10,875 bases of DNA from Janthinobacterium lividum (GCA_945864765.1 CAMBDR010000074.1:1-10875), one strand, 5' to 3'. Counted from the stretch's first letter, positions 1 to 7,693 are shown. The notes: generated from the sequence alone by a model not told the origin. Numbers and translations are program-made.

Positions 1-1
1 A

Positions 2-421
2 ACGGTTGCCAACTTTTTGGCCTATGCCGATAAAAAGCATTTCGATGGCACCATTTTTCATCGCGTGATCAAGGGTTTCATGATTCAGGGCGGCGGCTTT
101 GCTCCCGGCATGAAACAAATTCCAACCGGTGCCACGGTGGAAAACGAAGCCAAAAACGGCTTGAAAAACGATCACTACACGGTGGCAATGGCGCGTACCA
201 GCGACCCACATTCGGCATCGGCGCAATTTTTCATCAATACCGCTGATAATGGCTTTTTGAATTATCCAGGTCAAGACGGTTGGGGCTATTGCGTATTTGG
301 CAAAGTCACGGCAGGCACCGAGGTAGTGGATGCCATCGCAGGCGTCAAGACCACCCGTGGCGGCATGCATGCCGACGTACCGGTCGAAGATGTCATCATC
401 GAAAAAGTCGAAATCATTTAA
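2..421 (+). CDS. ppiB: Peptidyl-prolyl cis-trans isomerase B (cyclophilin), 5'-truncated
   Basis: Cyclophilin-type peptidyl-prolyl isomerase, which speeds cis-trans isomerisation of proline bonds during protein folding. The reading frame is open from the left edge, so the gene begins upstream. 139 residues are visible, and comparison with remembered E. coli PpiB (164 aa) suggests about 22 N-terminal residues are missing. Signature blocks are present: TIFHRVI with the catalytic Arg, FMIQGGGF, the ASAQFFIN active-site stretch, GWGYCVFGKV, and a C-terminal GMHADVP..DVIIE. There is no signal peptide in the visible part; cytoplasmic PpiB-type proteins lack one, but the N-terminus is outside the window. 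The stop is TAA at 419-421, only 19 bases before lpxH, so the two are probably cotranscribed, as their neighbours are in E. coli. A periplasmic PpiA-type homologue cannot be fully excluded without the N-terminus, but the residue pattern is PpiB-like. Confidence 0.95.
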   Translation, partial: TVANFLAYADKKHFDGTIFHRVIKGFMIQGGGFAPGMKQIPTGATVENEAKNGLKNDHYTVAMARTSDPHSASAQFFINTADNGFLNYPGQDGWGYCVFGKVTAGTEVVDAIAGVKTTRGGMHADVPVEDVIIEKVEII

Positions 422-440
422 GTTAAGTTTTCACACCATC

Positions 441-1295
441 ATGCCTTCATTTACCCCGCTAGCCAGCGCCCCGTTGGCCTTGTTTATATCCGACTTGCAT
501 TTGCAAGGCTCGCAACCACGCACGCTGGCGGCGTTTTTCACGTTTTTACAGCAATATGGCAGCAAAACCGAATCCCTGTATTTACTCGGCGATTTATTTG
601 AATACTGGGCCGGTGATGACGATATCACCGACCCCTGCAACCATGGCGTGGTCAAAGCCTTGCGTGCGCTTTCCAATGCCGGGGTCAAGCTGTATTGGAT
701 GGCGGGCAATCGCGACTTTTTAATCGGCCCCGCCTTTGCCCGCGCTACCGGGGCGCAAATTTTGAGCGAACCCCATATTGCCGAATTTCCCGGCCTGGGC
801 CAGCAGCAAAATAAGCAAGACAATACATTGCGCATCACGCTGGTGCATGGTGACGCCGAATGTACCGACGATGTCGGCTATATGGCGTTTCGCGCCAAGG
901 TACGCAACCCGGCTTGGCAGCAACAATTTTTAAGCATGCCACTAAGCCAGCGCAAAACCATTATTGAAGGCATGCGCCAGGGCAGCCGCGAACAACAGCG
1001 CGAAAAAAGCATGGCCATGATGGATGTTAATACCAGTGCGATTGATGCACTATTCCAACAAACTGGCACTTCCGTGCTAATCCACGGCCACACCCATCGT
1101 CCCGACATCCATCAACATGGCGCGGACAGCGGCCATGTGCGCAATGTACGCCATGTGTTACCAGATTGGGATTATGATGGCGAAACCCAACCCGTGCGCG
1201 GCGGTTTTGTGGCACTGGGGGTCGATGGCCAATTACGCCACTACAACGCCAACGGTGAACCGATAGAGCATGCTGGCGCGCTGGCTACTTGCTAG
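441..1295 (+). CDS. lpxH: UDP-2,3-diacylglucosamine diphosphatase LpxH
   Basis: Hydrolyses UDP-2,3-diacylglucosamine to lipid X and UMP, the fourth step of lipid A synthesis. It acts as a Mn-dependent peripheral enzyme on the inner face of the inner membrane. The 284-residue product carries the calcineurin-like metallophosphoesterase motifs: DLH (D18, H20), GDLFEYW (D51), GNRD (N90-D92), HGD (H136) and HGHTHRP (H215-P221). The lipid-pocket region AFRAKVRNP, which resembles E. coli LpxH, follows residue 148. ATG at 441 is chosen because the family N-terminus begins just before the FISDLH strand; the frame is open upstream but would run into ppiB. No strong Shine-Dalgarno is visible. Compared with E. 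coli LpxH (240 aa) it has a Gln/Asn-rich insertion at about residues 118-128 and a longer C-terminus. Its last 26 bases overlap the next gene. Confidence 0.95.
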   Translation: MPSFTPLASAPLALFISDLHLQGSQPRTLAAFFTFLQQYGSKTESLYLLGDLFEYWAGDDDITDPCNHGVVKALRALSNAGVKLYWMAGNRDFLIGPAFARATGAQILSEPHIAEFPGLGQQQNKQDNTLRITLVHGDAECTDDVGYMAFRAKVRNPAWQQQFLSMPLSQRKTIIEGMRQGSREQQREKSMAMMDVNTSAIDALFQQTGTSVLIHGHTHRPDIHQHGADSGHVRNVRHVLPDWDYDGETQPVRGGFVALGVDGQLRHYNANGEPIEHAGALATC

Positions 1296-3729
1296 TGAAT
1301 GGCGACAGCACCCACTGCGACTGACGATTGCAGTTTGTGCGATTGCGCTTGGGGTGGCACTGGGCTATGCGATTGACTTGATCAATGGTGCTTCGGTCGC
1401 CGAATTTTCCAGCGCCTTGAAAAGTATGGCGGGCGAATCCGATTTGCAAGTGCGTGCCAGCAGCGACTACTTCGATGAAAAAATCTACCCGGTGCTGGCG
1501 CAGCAAGCCGGGGTGATTAACGCGCGCCCGATTCTGGATAACAAAGTCCAGGTCGCCAATCACGCCAATCAAGCACAAAGTTTAAGCCTGATTGGCATTG
1601 ATAGCTTGCGCACTGGCAGTACCGATTTGTTCCCACTCCCCGCCAAAGACCAGCCCGATGACATTCTGGCCGCCGACACCGTGTTTTTATCCAGCGCGGC
1701 GCAAAGCTGGCTGCACACGGCACCGGGACAAAGCGTGCGCCTGAACGATAAAACGCTGCGCGTGGCAGGTTCAGTGGGCAATGCACGCAGTGGGCAGCGC
1801 ATTGCACTAATGGATATCGCCAGTGCGCAATGGCAATTTCAGCGCTTGGGGCAATTATCACGGATTGAAATTCGTTTGCGCCAGGGGGCCAATCTGGCGC
1901 AGATGCAAGCGCAATTGCAGGCCCTGTTACAGCCATATGGCGCGTTTAGCGTCACACCCATTGCGCAGCAAGAACAAAAAGCGGCCACCATGTCACGCGC
2001 CTACCGGGTCAATTTGAATATGCTGGCCCTGGTCGCCCTGTGTACCGGGGCGTTTTTGATTTTCTCCAATCAGGCGCTCTCGGTGATGCGGCGACGCAGC
2101 CAATTTGCCCTGCTACGGGTGCTGGGTTGGACACAGCGCCAACTGTTGTCTTATTTGCTGCTGGAAGGCTTGATTTTGGGCTTGCTCGGCTCGCTGCTGG
2201 GCATGGCACTGGGCTACGCCTTGGCGCAACTGGGTTTGCAAGTATTGGGCGGCGATTTGGGGGGTGGTTATTTTTCCGGCGTCACCCCCACCATCCGCTT
2301 TGCCCCCTTCACGGCGCTGTTTTTTGTGTTATTGGGTAGCGTGGTGGCGCTGGCAGGCAGCGCCCTGCCCGCCTGGCAAGCGGCAAAGCACCCGACCGCC
2401 GCCAATTTAAGGGCTTTACCCGGTGCGCCACCGGGCCGGCCAACGCTGGCGCTCTGCGCCTTATTGTTGGCGGCGCTGTTTAGCCAATTCCCGGCCATCG
2501 GCGAATTGCCGCTGTTTGGCTATGCGGCCATCTTTTTACTATTAATTGGCAGTATCGCCCTCACGCCAAGGCTGGCAAACCGCTGTTTTAGTCTGCTCCT
2601 GCGCTGGCATAAGCCGCACCCTATTTTCTCTTTGGCGCTGGCCCGTTTGAGCAATCTGGCCAGCCAGAGCGGGATTGCCTTAAGCGGTTTGTTGGCCAGT
2701 TTCAGTTTGATGGTAGCAATGGCGATTATGGTGCATAGCTTTCGTTTTTCAGTCGATCAATGGTTGCTGCAAGTACTGCCGGCGCAAGTGTATCTGCGCA
2801 CCAGCCAAAACCCGCTCTCCCCCGCGCAACAACAAAGCATTGCCAGCCTGGCCGGGGTGGCCAGGGTGGAATTTCGACGCAGCCAGACTCTGTCACTGGA
2901 CCCACAGCGCCCGGCCGTGATGCTGATCTCCGGCAAGCCACCAGATGAAACCTTGTTGGCGCGCCTGAGCACACCCGCCGCGCCCAATACCACGCCGATT
3001 TGGGTGTCCGAAGCCATCATCGATTTATATGGCTGGCAGGTGGGTCAAATCATTACCCTGCCGCTGGCCAGCCAGCAGCAACGCTGCCAGATTGCGGGTA
3101 TTTGGCGCGACTATGGGCGGCAATTTGGTGCCATCATTATTGCGCCAACACCGTATCAACAAATCACTGGCGACCTGGTCGCCGACGATGGTGCGCTCTG
3201 GTTAAAACCGGGCACCACGCCCGCTGGCGCAATCAGCCAAATCAAGCAATTACCCTTTGCCAGCGGGCTTGAAGTGGCCGAACCGGGGGCAATTCGCGCC
3301 ATGAGTTTAACCATTTTCGACCGCAGCTTTGCCATTACCTGGTTATTGGAACTGGCCGCCATTTTGATTGGGCTATTTGGTGTGGCCAGCAGTTTTTCCG
3401 CGCAAACTTTGGCGCGGATTCGCGAGTTTGGCATGTTACGCCATTTTGGCTACCAAAAAAGCCAAATCATGGCCTTGCTCAGCGTGGAGTCGGCTTGTCT
3501 GGCCGCGCTGGGCATTGCCATGGGCGCGCTGGTGGGCTATGCGATCAGTTTGATTTTGGTCTATATTATCAACCCGCAATCGTTTCACTGGCGCATTCAA
3601 ATGAGCTTGCCATGGGGCTTGCTACTCGCCAGTGCGGTCGTATTATGGCTGGCGGCCACGGTCAGCGTTTTATTATCGGGCCGACAAGCGATCAGCACCG
3701 ATGCCATCCGTGCCGTGCGCGAAGAATAA
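1270..3729 (+). CDS. FtsX/MacB-type ABC transporter permease
   Basis: Large inner-membrane permease (819 aa) of the FtsX-like/MacB family, the class that works with a separate ATPase to move lipids, lipoproteins or toxic compounds at the envelope. By eye there are about ten hydrophobic segments: near residues 17-37, 248-267, 299-322, 347-370, 389-410, 417-435, 468-490, 690-710, 738-766 and 783-805. Two large extracytoplasmic regions lie at about 38-245 and 491-685. The first FtsX domain ends in the typical LPAWQAAKHP motif (about 366-375). The second holds RIREFGMLRHFGYQKSQI (about 716-733), the FtsX cytoplasmic coupling pattern. This two-domain layout recalls YbbP-type permeases. The ATG at 1270 lies inside lpxH, which implies translational coupling; the WLLASEWRQHPLR N-terminus fits the family. 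No ATP-binding gene is adjacent. The downstream AttH-like gene is a known companion of such permeases. The substrate cannot be told from the sequence. Confidence 0.9.
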   Translation: MLARWLLASEWRQHPLRLTIAVCAIALGVALGYAIDLINGASVAEFSSALKSMAGESDLQVRASSDYFDEKIYPVLAQQAGVINARPILDNKVQVANHANQAQSLSLIGIDSLRTGSTDLFPLPAKDQPDDILAADTVFLSSAAQSWLHTAPGQSVRLNDKTLRVAGSVGNARSGQRIALMDIASAQWQFQRLGQLSRIEIRLRQGANLAQMQAQLQALLQPYGAFSVTPIAQQEQKAATMSRAYRVNLNMLALVALCTGAFLIFSNQALSVMRRRSQFALLRVLGWTQRQLLSYLLLEGLILGLLGSLLGMALGYALAQLGLQVLGGDLGGGYFSGVTPTIRFAPFTALFFVLLGSVVALAGSALPAWQAAKHPTAANLRALPGAPPGRPTLALCALLLAALFSQFPAIGELPLFGYAAIFLLLIGSIALTPRLANRCFSLLLRWHKPHPIFSLALARLSNLASQSGIALSGLLASFSLMVAMAIMVHSFRFSVDQWLLQVLPAQVYLRTSQNPLSPAQQQSIASLAGVARVEFRRSQTLSLDPQRPAVMLISGKPPDETLLARLSTPAAPNTTPIWVSEAIIDLYGWQVGQIITLPLASQQQRCQIAGIWRDYGRQFGAIIIAPTPYQQITGDLVADDGALWLKPGTTPAGAISQIKQLPFASGLEVAEPGAIRAMSLTIFDRSFAITWLLELAAILIGLFGVASSFSAQTLARIREFGMLRHFGYQKSQIMALLSVESACLAALGIAMGALVGYAISLILVYIINPQSFHWRIQMSLPWGLLLASAVVLWLAATVSVLLSGRQAISTDAIRAVREE

Positions 3730-3740
3730 AACAACAAGAC

Positions 3741-3745
3741 AAGGA
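3741..3745 (+). promoter_or_regulatory. Shine-Dalgarno site of the AttH-like gene
   Basis: AAGGA lies 5 bases before the ATG at 3751, inside the 21-base gap after the permease stop. It fixes the start of the AttH-like protein and is one of the clearer ribosome sites in the first operon. Confidence 0.7.
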
Positions 3746-3750
3746 TAGCC

Positions 3751-4890
3751 ATGTTACGACGCCAATTACTCCAGCGCTTTGGCGCGCTCACCCTGGCGGG
3801 CTGGAGCCAGCAGCCATCGCGCGCTGCGCAAGTGCCTAGTGTAAGCTCAGGCGCAGGTGCCAGCGCAAATGCAGCAATCATCTTACCGCAAGATTTTGGT
3901 GCCCACCCCGAGCTACAAACCGAATGGTGGTATTTGACGGGCTGGTTGGGCAAACCTGACCCCGCATTTGGTTTTCAACTCACTTTTTTCCGCTCGGCCA
4001 CCCGGCATGACCGCAACAACCCCAGCCGCTTCGCGCCGCAGCAATTAATTTTGGCGCATGCAGCGCTAACCGATGTGCGCGCCCAACGCTACCATGTGGC
4101 GCAAAAGCGCGCCCGCGCCGGATTTGATCTGGCCTTTGCCAAAGTGGGCAATACGCATGTCAAGCTCGACAACTGGACGCTTGAACGCGCCAGCGATGGT
4201 TCTTACGCCGCCCAATTTGCGGGTGATGCCTTCCAACTCAAGCTGCAATTACGCGCATCACAGCCAGTATTATTGCAAGGCGAGCAAACCGAACCCGGCA
4301 TCTCGCGCAAGGGGCCAGACCCAAGCCAATTCAGCCATTACTATAGCGAGCCACAATTAACCGTAGTGGCCCAATTGCAGCTTGGCACCGCTCAAACTGA
4401 CAGCACAAAACCAGCGCAAAGCCTGAGCGGCCTGGCCTGGCTGGATCATGAATGGGCCAATCAGGTGGTGCCAAGCCAGGCCAGTGGCTGGGATTGGCTG
4501 GGTATTAACTTCAACGATGGCAGCGCCTTGATGGCGTTTCAAATGCGCGACAAAAACGGCGCGGCGATGTGGGCGCAAGCCTTGTTGCGCCAGCCTGACG
4601 GGCAAATTCAACGCTATGGCACTGATCAAGTGCAATTTCGCCCGCTCCAAAGCTGGCAATCGCCACGCACCGGCACGCGCTACCCGGTAGCGCAAGAGCT
4701 ACGCCTGACACTGGACGGAAAGGTCAGCATCTGGCAAACCGAACCCTTGAACCAGGATCAGGAACTCGACGCGCGCGCTTCCACTGGCAATATTTACTGG
4801 GAAGGGTTGGTGCGGCTGCGCCAGAATACCCGAGTTAATGGCTTGGGTTATCTGGAAATGACAGGCTATGACAAACCTTTGAAACTATAA
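3751..4890 (+). CDS. AttH/CrtC-like lipocalin-fold protein, probably exported
   Basis: A 379-residue protein of the AttH/carotenoid 1,2-hydratase-like group (lipocalin-like, calycin fold). Members near ABC permeases are thought to bind or process a lipid-like ligand; real carotenoid hydratase activity is unlikely because no carotenoid genes are nearby. Family signatures are visible: TEWWYLTGWL (57-66), FGFQLTFFR (73-81), the conserved LDHEW (231-235), GWDWLGINFNDG (246-257), and the C-terminal YWEG...GLGYLEMTGY. The N-terminus has twin arginines (R3-R4) followed by QLLQRFGALTLAGW and an SRA-AQ site near residue 25. This reads as an export signal, possibly Tat, although the hydrophobic part is short and polar residues interrupt it. 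There is no lipobox. It follows the permease by 21 bases, so the two are probably one functional unit. Similar products are often annotated as carotenoid 1,2-hydratase or ABC transporter-associated lipocalin; the biochemical role is unknown. Confidence 0.85.
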   Translation: MLRRQLLQRFGALTLAGWSQQPSRAAQVPSVSSGAGASANAAIILPQDFGAHPELQTEWWYLTGWLGKPDPAFGFQLTFFRSATRHDRNNPSRFAPQQLILAHAALTDVRAQRYHVAQKRARAGFDLAFAKVGNTHVKLDNWTLERASDGSYAAQFAGDAFQLKLQLRASQPVLLQGEQTEPGISRKGPDPSQFSHYYSEPQLTVVAQLQLGTAQTDSTKPAQSLSGLAWLDHEWANQVVPSQASGWDWLGINFNDGSALMAFQMRDKNGAAMWAQALLRQPDGQIQRYGTDQVQFRPLQSWQSPRTGTRYPVAQELRLTLDGKVSIWQTEPLNQDQELDARASTGNIYWEGLVRLRQNTRVNGLGYLEMTGYDKPLKL

Positions 4891-4938
4891 TGCCTCAGCC
4901 ACAATTATTTTCAGAGCCAACCAGAAAGCCCCTGCCCC

Positions 4939-6543
4939 ATGCGCACCAATCTTTCAATTAGCCAAAACGAATATATTTTTCCACCTGCTCAATGCCTGGT
5001 CAGCGTCACGGATTTAAAAGGCCGCATCACCTATTGCAACCCTGCGTTTGTCGAAGTGAGCGGCTATAGCCCGCTTGAATTACTGGGCCAGCCGCACAAT
5101 ATGATTCGCCACCCGGACATGCCCGCAGAAGCCTTTCGCGATATGTGGCAAACGCTACAAGAAGGCTTGCCATGGAGTGGCGTTGTAAAAAACCGACGCA
5201 AAAATGGTGATCACTATTGGGTATTTGCCAATGCCACGCCAATGAAAGACGGTGAGAAAATTACCGGCTACCTGTCGGTACGCACCCAACCTGACCGGGC
5301 AAGCATTGAGGCGGCGGCGCAACTTTACACAAAAATGTCTGGCCCCAGCCATTTGGCGCTACGCCGTGGGCGAGTCATTCGTAACGATGCCCTGGGGCGA
5401 CTGCTCCAAAGCTTAACATTAGGCCCGCGCGGCCGATTATTCGCACTCGAATTCACCGCCATCACACTGGCACTGCTGGCGGCCTGGTATTTACCCAAGC
5501 CGATCGCTGCCCTGCTGGCGCTTGGCATCGCCGCAGCGACGGCGGCCATCAACCATACGCTGTCACACCAACCCTTACCCCAACTGGTGGCCGATGCCAA
5601 TCGATTAGCTGCCGGCGTTATGTCACAAAGCGTCGATACCCATGGCAATGGATTGATCGGTGAATTACAGCAAGCCCTCCATCAAATGTCGGTCAATTTA
5701 CGCACCGTAGTGAGCGACACCCGCAGCGAAATCGCCAAAGTACGGCAAGCCGCACTGGAAATTGCGGCAGGCAATATGGATTTATCCGCCCGTACCGAAG
5801 CCCAAGCCAGTAGCCTGGAACAAACGGCGGCAACCATGCAAGAAATCAATACGGCGATTAAACAAACCGCCGCTTCTGCGGCACATGGCACCCAAATGGC
5901 GCAGGAAACGGGCGCGATTGCGCAAGGCAGCCACGAGGCAGTACAAAAAGTGGTGGCCAGCATGACATCGATCAATGAATCATCGCACCGCATTGGTGAA
6001 ATCATTCATGTGGTGGAAGCGGTGGCATTCCAAACCAATATCCTGGCCTTAAATGCCGCCGTGGAAGCGGCACGCGCGGGCGAGGCCGGGCGCGGGTTTG
6101 CCGTGGTAGCGAGTGAAGTGCGGGCGCTGGCACAACGCACCACTGCGGCGGCACGCGAGATTAAACAACAATTGGACGAATCCTGGCAGCGGGTGGAAAT
6201 TGGCAATCAACACAGCCAACAGGCCAGCACCAGCATGAATCAAGCGCTGTTATCGGTACACAATGTCAACCAGCTATTGGATGCAATCAACCTGGCCGCA
6301 ACCGAACAAGAACATAGCGTTTCAGAAATCAGCCAGGCGATGGGCCATATGGATGCCATCACCCAGCAAAACGCTGCCATGGTGGAACAACTCGCTGCGG
6401 CCGCTGCGTCCTTACTCGATCAGGTCGAAGAAGTGAGTCATTCCATGCAGTTATTCCGGCTCAAGCAAGGTGAAAAAACCATCTCCGAAATGGATGCCGT
6501 GGCGCTACGCAAAAGCGCCAAGGGCTTGATCGGTGAAGATTAA
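4939..6543 (+). CDS. aer: Aer-like PAS methyl-accepting chemotaxis (energy taxis) receptor
   Basis: Energy or redox taxis receptor (534 aa) that signals to CheA/CheW. The PAS domain covers about residues 15-125 and closely follows E. coli Aer: GQPHNMIRHPDMP with R57, H58 and D60, then W70, W79, N85 and the KNRRKNGDHYW block. These fall at the same numbers as in Aer, where several are implicated in FAD binding. A hydrophobic hairpin at about 168-208 anchors it in the inner membrane with no sizeable periplasmic domain. A HAMP-like linker follows, then a long coiled-coil signalling domain. Its tip region (about 363-397) contains FQTNILALNAAVEAARAGE and GRGFAVVASEVRALA. There is no C-terminal NWETF-type CheR tether. 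The ATG at 4939 is supported by PAS alignment; the ribosome site is weak. It lies 48 bases after the AttH-like gene and could be read through or have its own promoter. The exact ligand is inferred by homology; Burkholderiales often carry several Aer paralogues. Confidence 0.92.
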   Translation: MRTNLSISQNEYIFPPAQCLVSVTDLKGRITYCNPAFVEVSGYSPLELLGQPHNMIRHPDMPAEAFRDMWQTLQEGLPWSGVVKNRRKNGDHYWVFANATPMKDGEKITGYLSVRTQPDRASIEAAAQLYTKMSGPSHLALRRGRVIRNDALGRLLQSLTLGPRGRLFALEFTAITLALLAAWYLPKPIAALLALGIAAATAAINHTLSHQPLPQLVADANRLAAGVMSQSVDTHGNGLIGELQQALHQMSVNLRTVVSDTRSEIAKVRQAALEIAAGNMDLSARTEAQASSLEQTAATMQEINTAIKQTAASAAHGTQMAQETGAIAQGSHEAVQKVVASMTSINESSHRIGEIIHVVEAVAFQTNILALNAAVEAARAGEAGRGFAVVASEVRALAQRTTAAAREIKQQLDESWQRVEIGNQHSQQASTSMNQALLSVHNVNQLLDAINLAATEQEHSVSEISQAMGHMDAITQQNAAMVEQLAAAAASLLDQVEEVSHSMQLFRLKQGEKTISEMDAVALRKSAKGLIGED

Positions 6544-6569
6544 GCCCCCGGCCAGCCTTAATCGATTAA
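6544..6569. other. Convergent gene junction with 12-bp palindrome
   Basis: Only 14 bases separate the stop codons of the chemotaxis receptor (plus) and the hydrolase (minus). No stem-loop with a T-tract is visible. A perfect 12-base palindrome, TTAATCGATTAA (6558-6569), covers the hydrolase stop and its last three codons. It may be chance. A bidirectional terminator is not evident. Confidence 0.4.
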
Positions 6570-7445
6570 AAACTGCTCAATCATCTGCGCCAAGGCTTCT
6601 GGCTGATCATGGTGCAACATATGCCCCGCTTCCGGCAACAGTGCCGTGGTCACATTGGGAATCGATTTCAGGCGATGGTCAATTGATTCCCTGCCCTTTT
6701 CCTTACCGCCCATCCACAGCCACATATCGGTATGCTCGGCCTCCACCCATAACACGGGTGCCGTGGTTTGCGCCCAACAGGCCAAAACTTCGGCTTCACG
6801 GTACAGGATGGGGCTGGGCAGTTTATGGGCTGCATCGGCCAAAATTTCCCACTCGCCCGCCGCATTTTGGCGCGCCCAATGGCTGGCCAAAAACGCGGCA
6901 CGCTGGTCGCTCAAACGCGGGTTGGTTTTTTGCAAACGCGCACTCACTTTGTCCAGACTGGGGTAGGCGCGTAATTCAGCGGGTTCGCGCAGCGCATCCA
7001 ACCATTTGGCATATTTGCCGGGTGCCTGCGATGGCGCCATATTCGGCAAACCAAACCCTTCCAGATTGATTAACTTCTTCACCCGCGCCGCTCGCACCCC
7101 GGCATATAGCGCGACCGCATTGCCGCCCATGCTATGCCCCAACAAATTGACGGCTTGGTCTGGCGAATAATGTTGCAAAATCGCATCCAGATCGCCCAAA
7201 TAATCGGGAAACCAATAACAGTCTGCGCCCGTATTTTCGCTTAAACCAAATCCACGCCAGTCTGGCGCAATCACATGCCATTCTTTTTGCAAGGCATCCA
7301 CCACAAATTGAAACGAGGCAGAACAATCCATCCAGCCATGCATCATAAATAACATCGGGGCTTGCTCATCGCCCCAGTGGCTACAGTGATAACGCAAACC
7401 ACGAATGGACAAAAATTCCGAACGGAATGGTTTCATAGGTTTCAT
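6558..7445 (-). CDS. Alpha/beta-fold hydrolase
   Basis: A 295-residue alpha/beta hydrolase, probably an esterase, epoxide hydrolase-like or related serine hydrolase; the substrate is unknown. The fold elements appear in order: HGWMD oxyanion region (36-40), DWRGFGLS (62-69), nucleophile elbow GHSMGG with S105, a cap region of roughly 135-225, a probable acid D240 in VEAEHTD, and H275 in PEAGHMLH. The nucleophile is Ser, so it is not a haloalkane dehalogenase or classical epoxide hydrolase, which use Asp. No signal peptide is seen, so it is probably cytoplasmic. The frame is open 19 codons further upstream, but AGGAGG with a 6-base spacer decides for the ATG at 7445. The next in-frame Met (residue 4) comes from a 9-base duplication. 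It stands alone on the minus strand, divergent from the small-protein gene at 7706. Confidence 0.9.
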   Translation of the reverse strand: MKPMKPFRSEFLSIRGLRYHCSHWGDEQAPMLFMMHGWMDCSASFQFVVDALQKEWHVIAPDWRGFGLSENTGADCYWFPDYLGDLDAILQHYSPDQAVNLLGHSMGGNAVALYAGVRAARVKKLINLEGFGLPNMAPSQAPGKYAKWLDALREPAELRAYPSLDKVSARLQKTNPRLSDQRAAFLASHWARQNAAGEWEILADAAHKLPSPILYREAEVLACWAQTTAPVLWVEAEHTDMWLWMGGKEKGRESIDHRLKSIPNVTTALLPEAGHMLHHDQPEALAQMIEQFLID

Positions 7446-7446
7446 A
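7429..7446 (-). repeat. Tandem 9-bp duplication at the hydrolase start
   Basis: GGTTTCATA occurs twice head to tail (7429-7437 and 7438-7446 on the plus strand). On the coding strand this duplicates the start codon and gives MKPMKP at the protein N-terminus. The unit is three codons, so the frame is kept. Confidence 0.85.
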
Positions 7447-7451
7447 GACTT

Positions 7452-7457
7452 CCTCCT
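7452..7457 (-). promoter_or_regulatory. Shine-Dalgarno site of the hydrolase
   Basis: On the minus strand AGGAGG lies 6 bases before the ATG that starts at 7445. It is a near-ideal site and decides against the longer frame starting near 7502. Confidence 0.85.
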
Positions 7458-7530
7458 GTTTGTAGATATCATACCGAAATCTGGAGCAATGCCGTAAAGC
7501 AACCCGAAATTTTGCCGATAGCAGGCGCGG

Positions 7531-7560
7531 AATTGTCAGACAATTGCCAGACAATTGGCA
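7531..7560. promoter_or_regulatory. Overlapping palindromes and direct repeats, candidate operator
   Basis: Within 30 bases there is a perfect palindrome, AATTGTC-A-GACAATT (7531-7545), and a directly repeated CAGACAATTG (7537-7546 and 7548-7557, 11-base period). There is also a TGCCA...TGGCA inverted repeat (7545-7549 and 7556-7560). Stacked dyads about one helical turn apart between divergent genes are typical of a transcription-factor operator. The protein that would bind is not identified and no regulator gene is adjacent. Formation of a hairpin in RNA is an alternative. Confidence 0.5.
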
Positions 7561-7693
7561 GCATTGCCGCCAATGCGTCGGAAAAATGACTGCATTGCTT
7601 AAAAAATTTGCTGCTGTAACGTCTCAACTGGTGAAATTTTGCTGCAATTGCGCGATACTATGCATTGATTCAGACAAACGGTTCCAAGCGAAC

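Noticed and set aside
330..440. Upstream extension of lpxH into ppiB
   Set aside because: The frame is open, but it lies inside ppiB and the family N-terminus fits the ATG at 441.
1517..1936. 139-codon open frame on the minus strand inside the permease
   Set aside because: Shadow of the permease gene, with no ribosome site and no recognisable protein pattern.
3751..4890. True carotenoid 1,2-hydratase
   Set aside because: Shared fold and motifs only; no carotenoid genes nearby, and the ABC permease neighbour fits the AttH-like group better.
7446..7502. 19-codon upstream extension of the hydrolase
   Set aside because: AGGAGG at proper spacing points to the ATG at 7445, and the extra residues show no family likeness.
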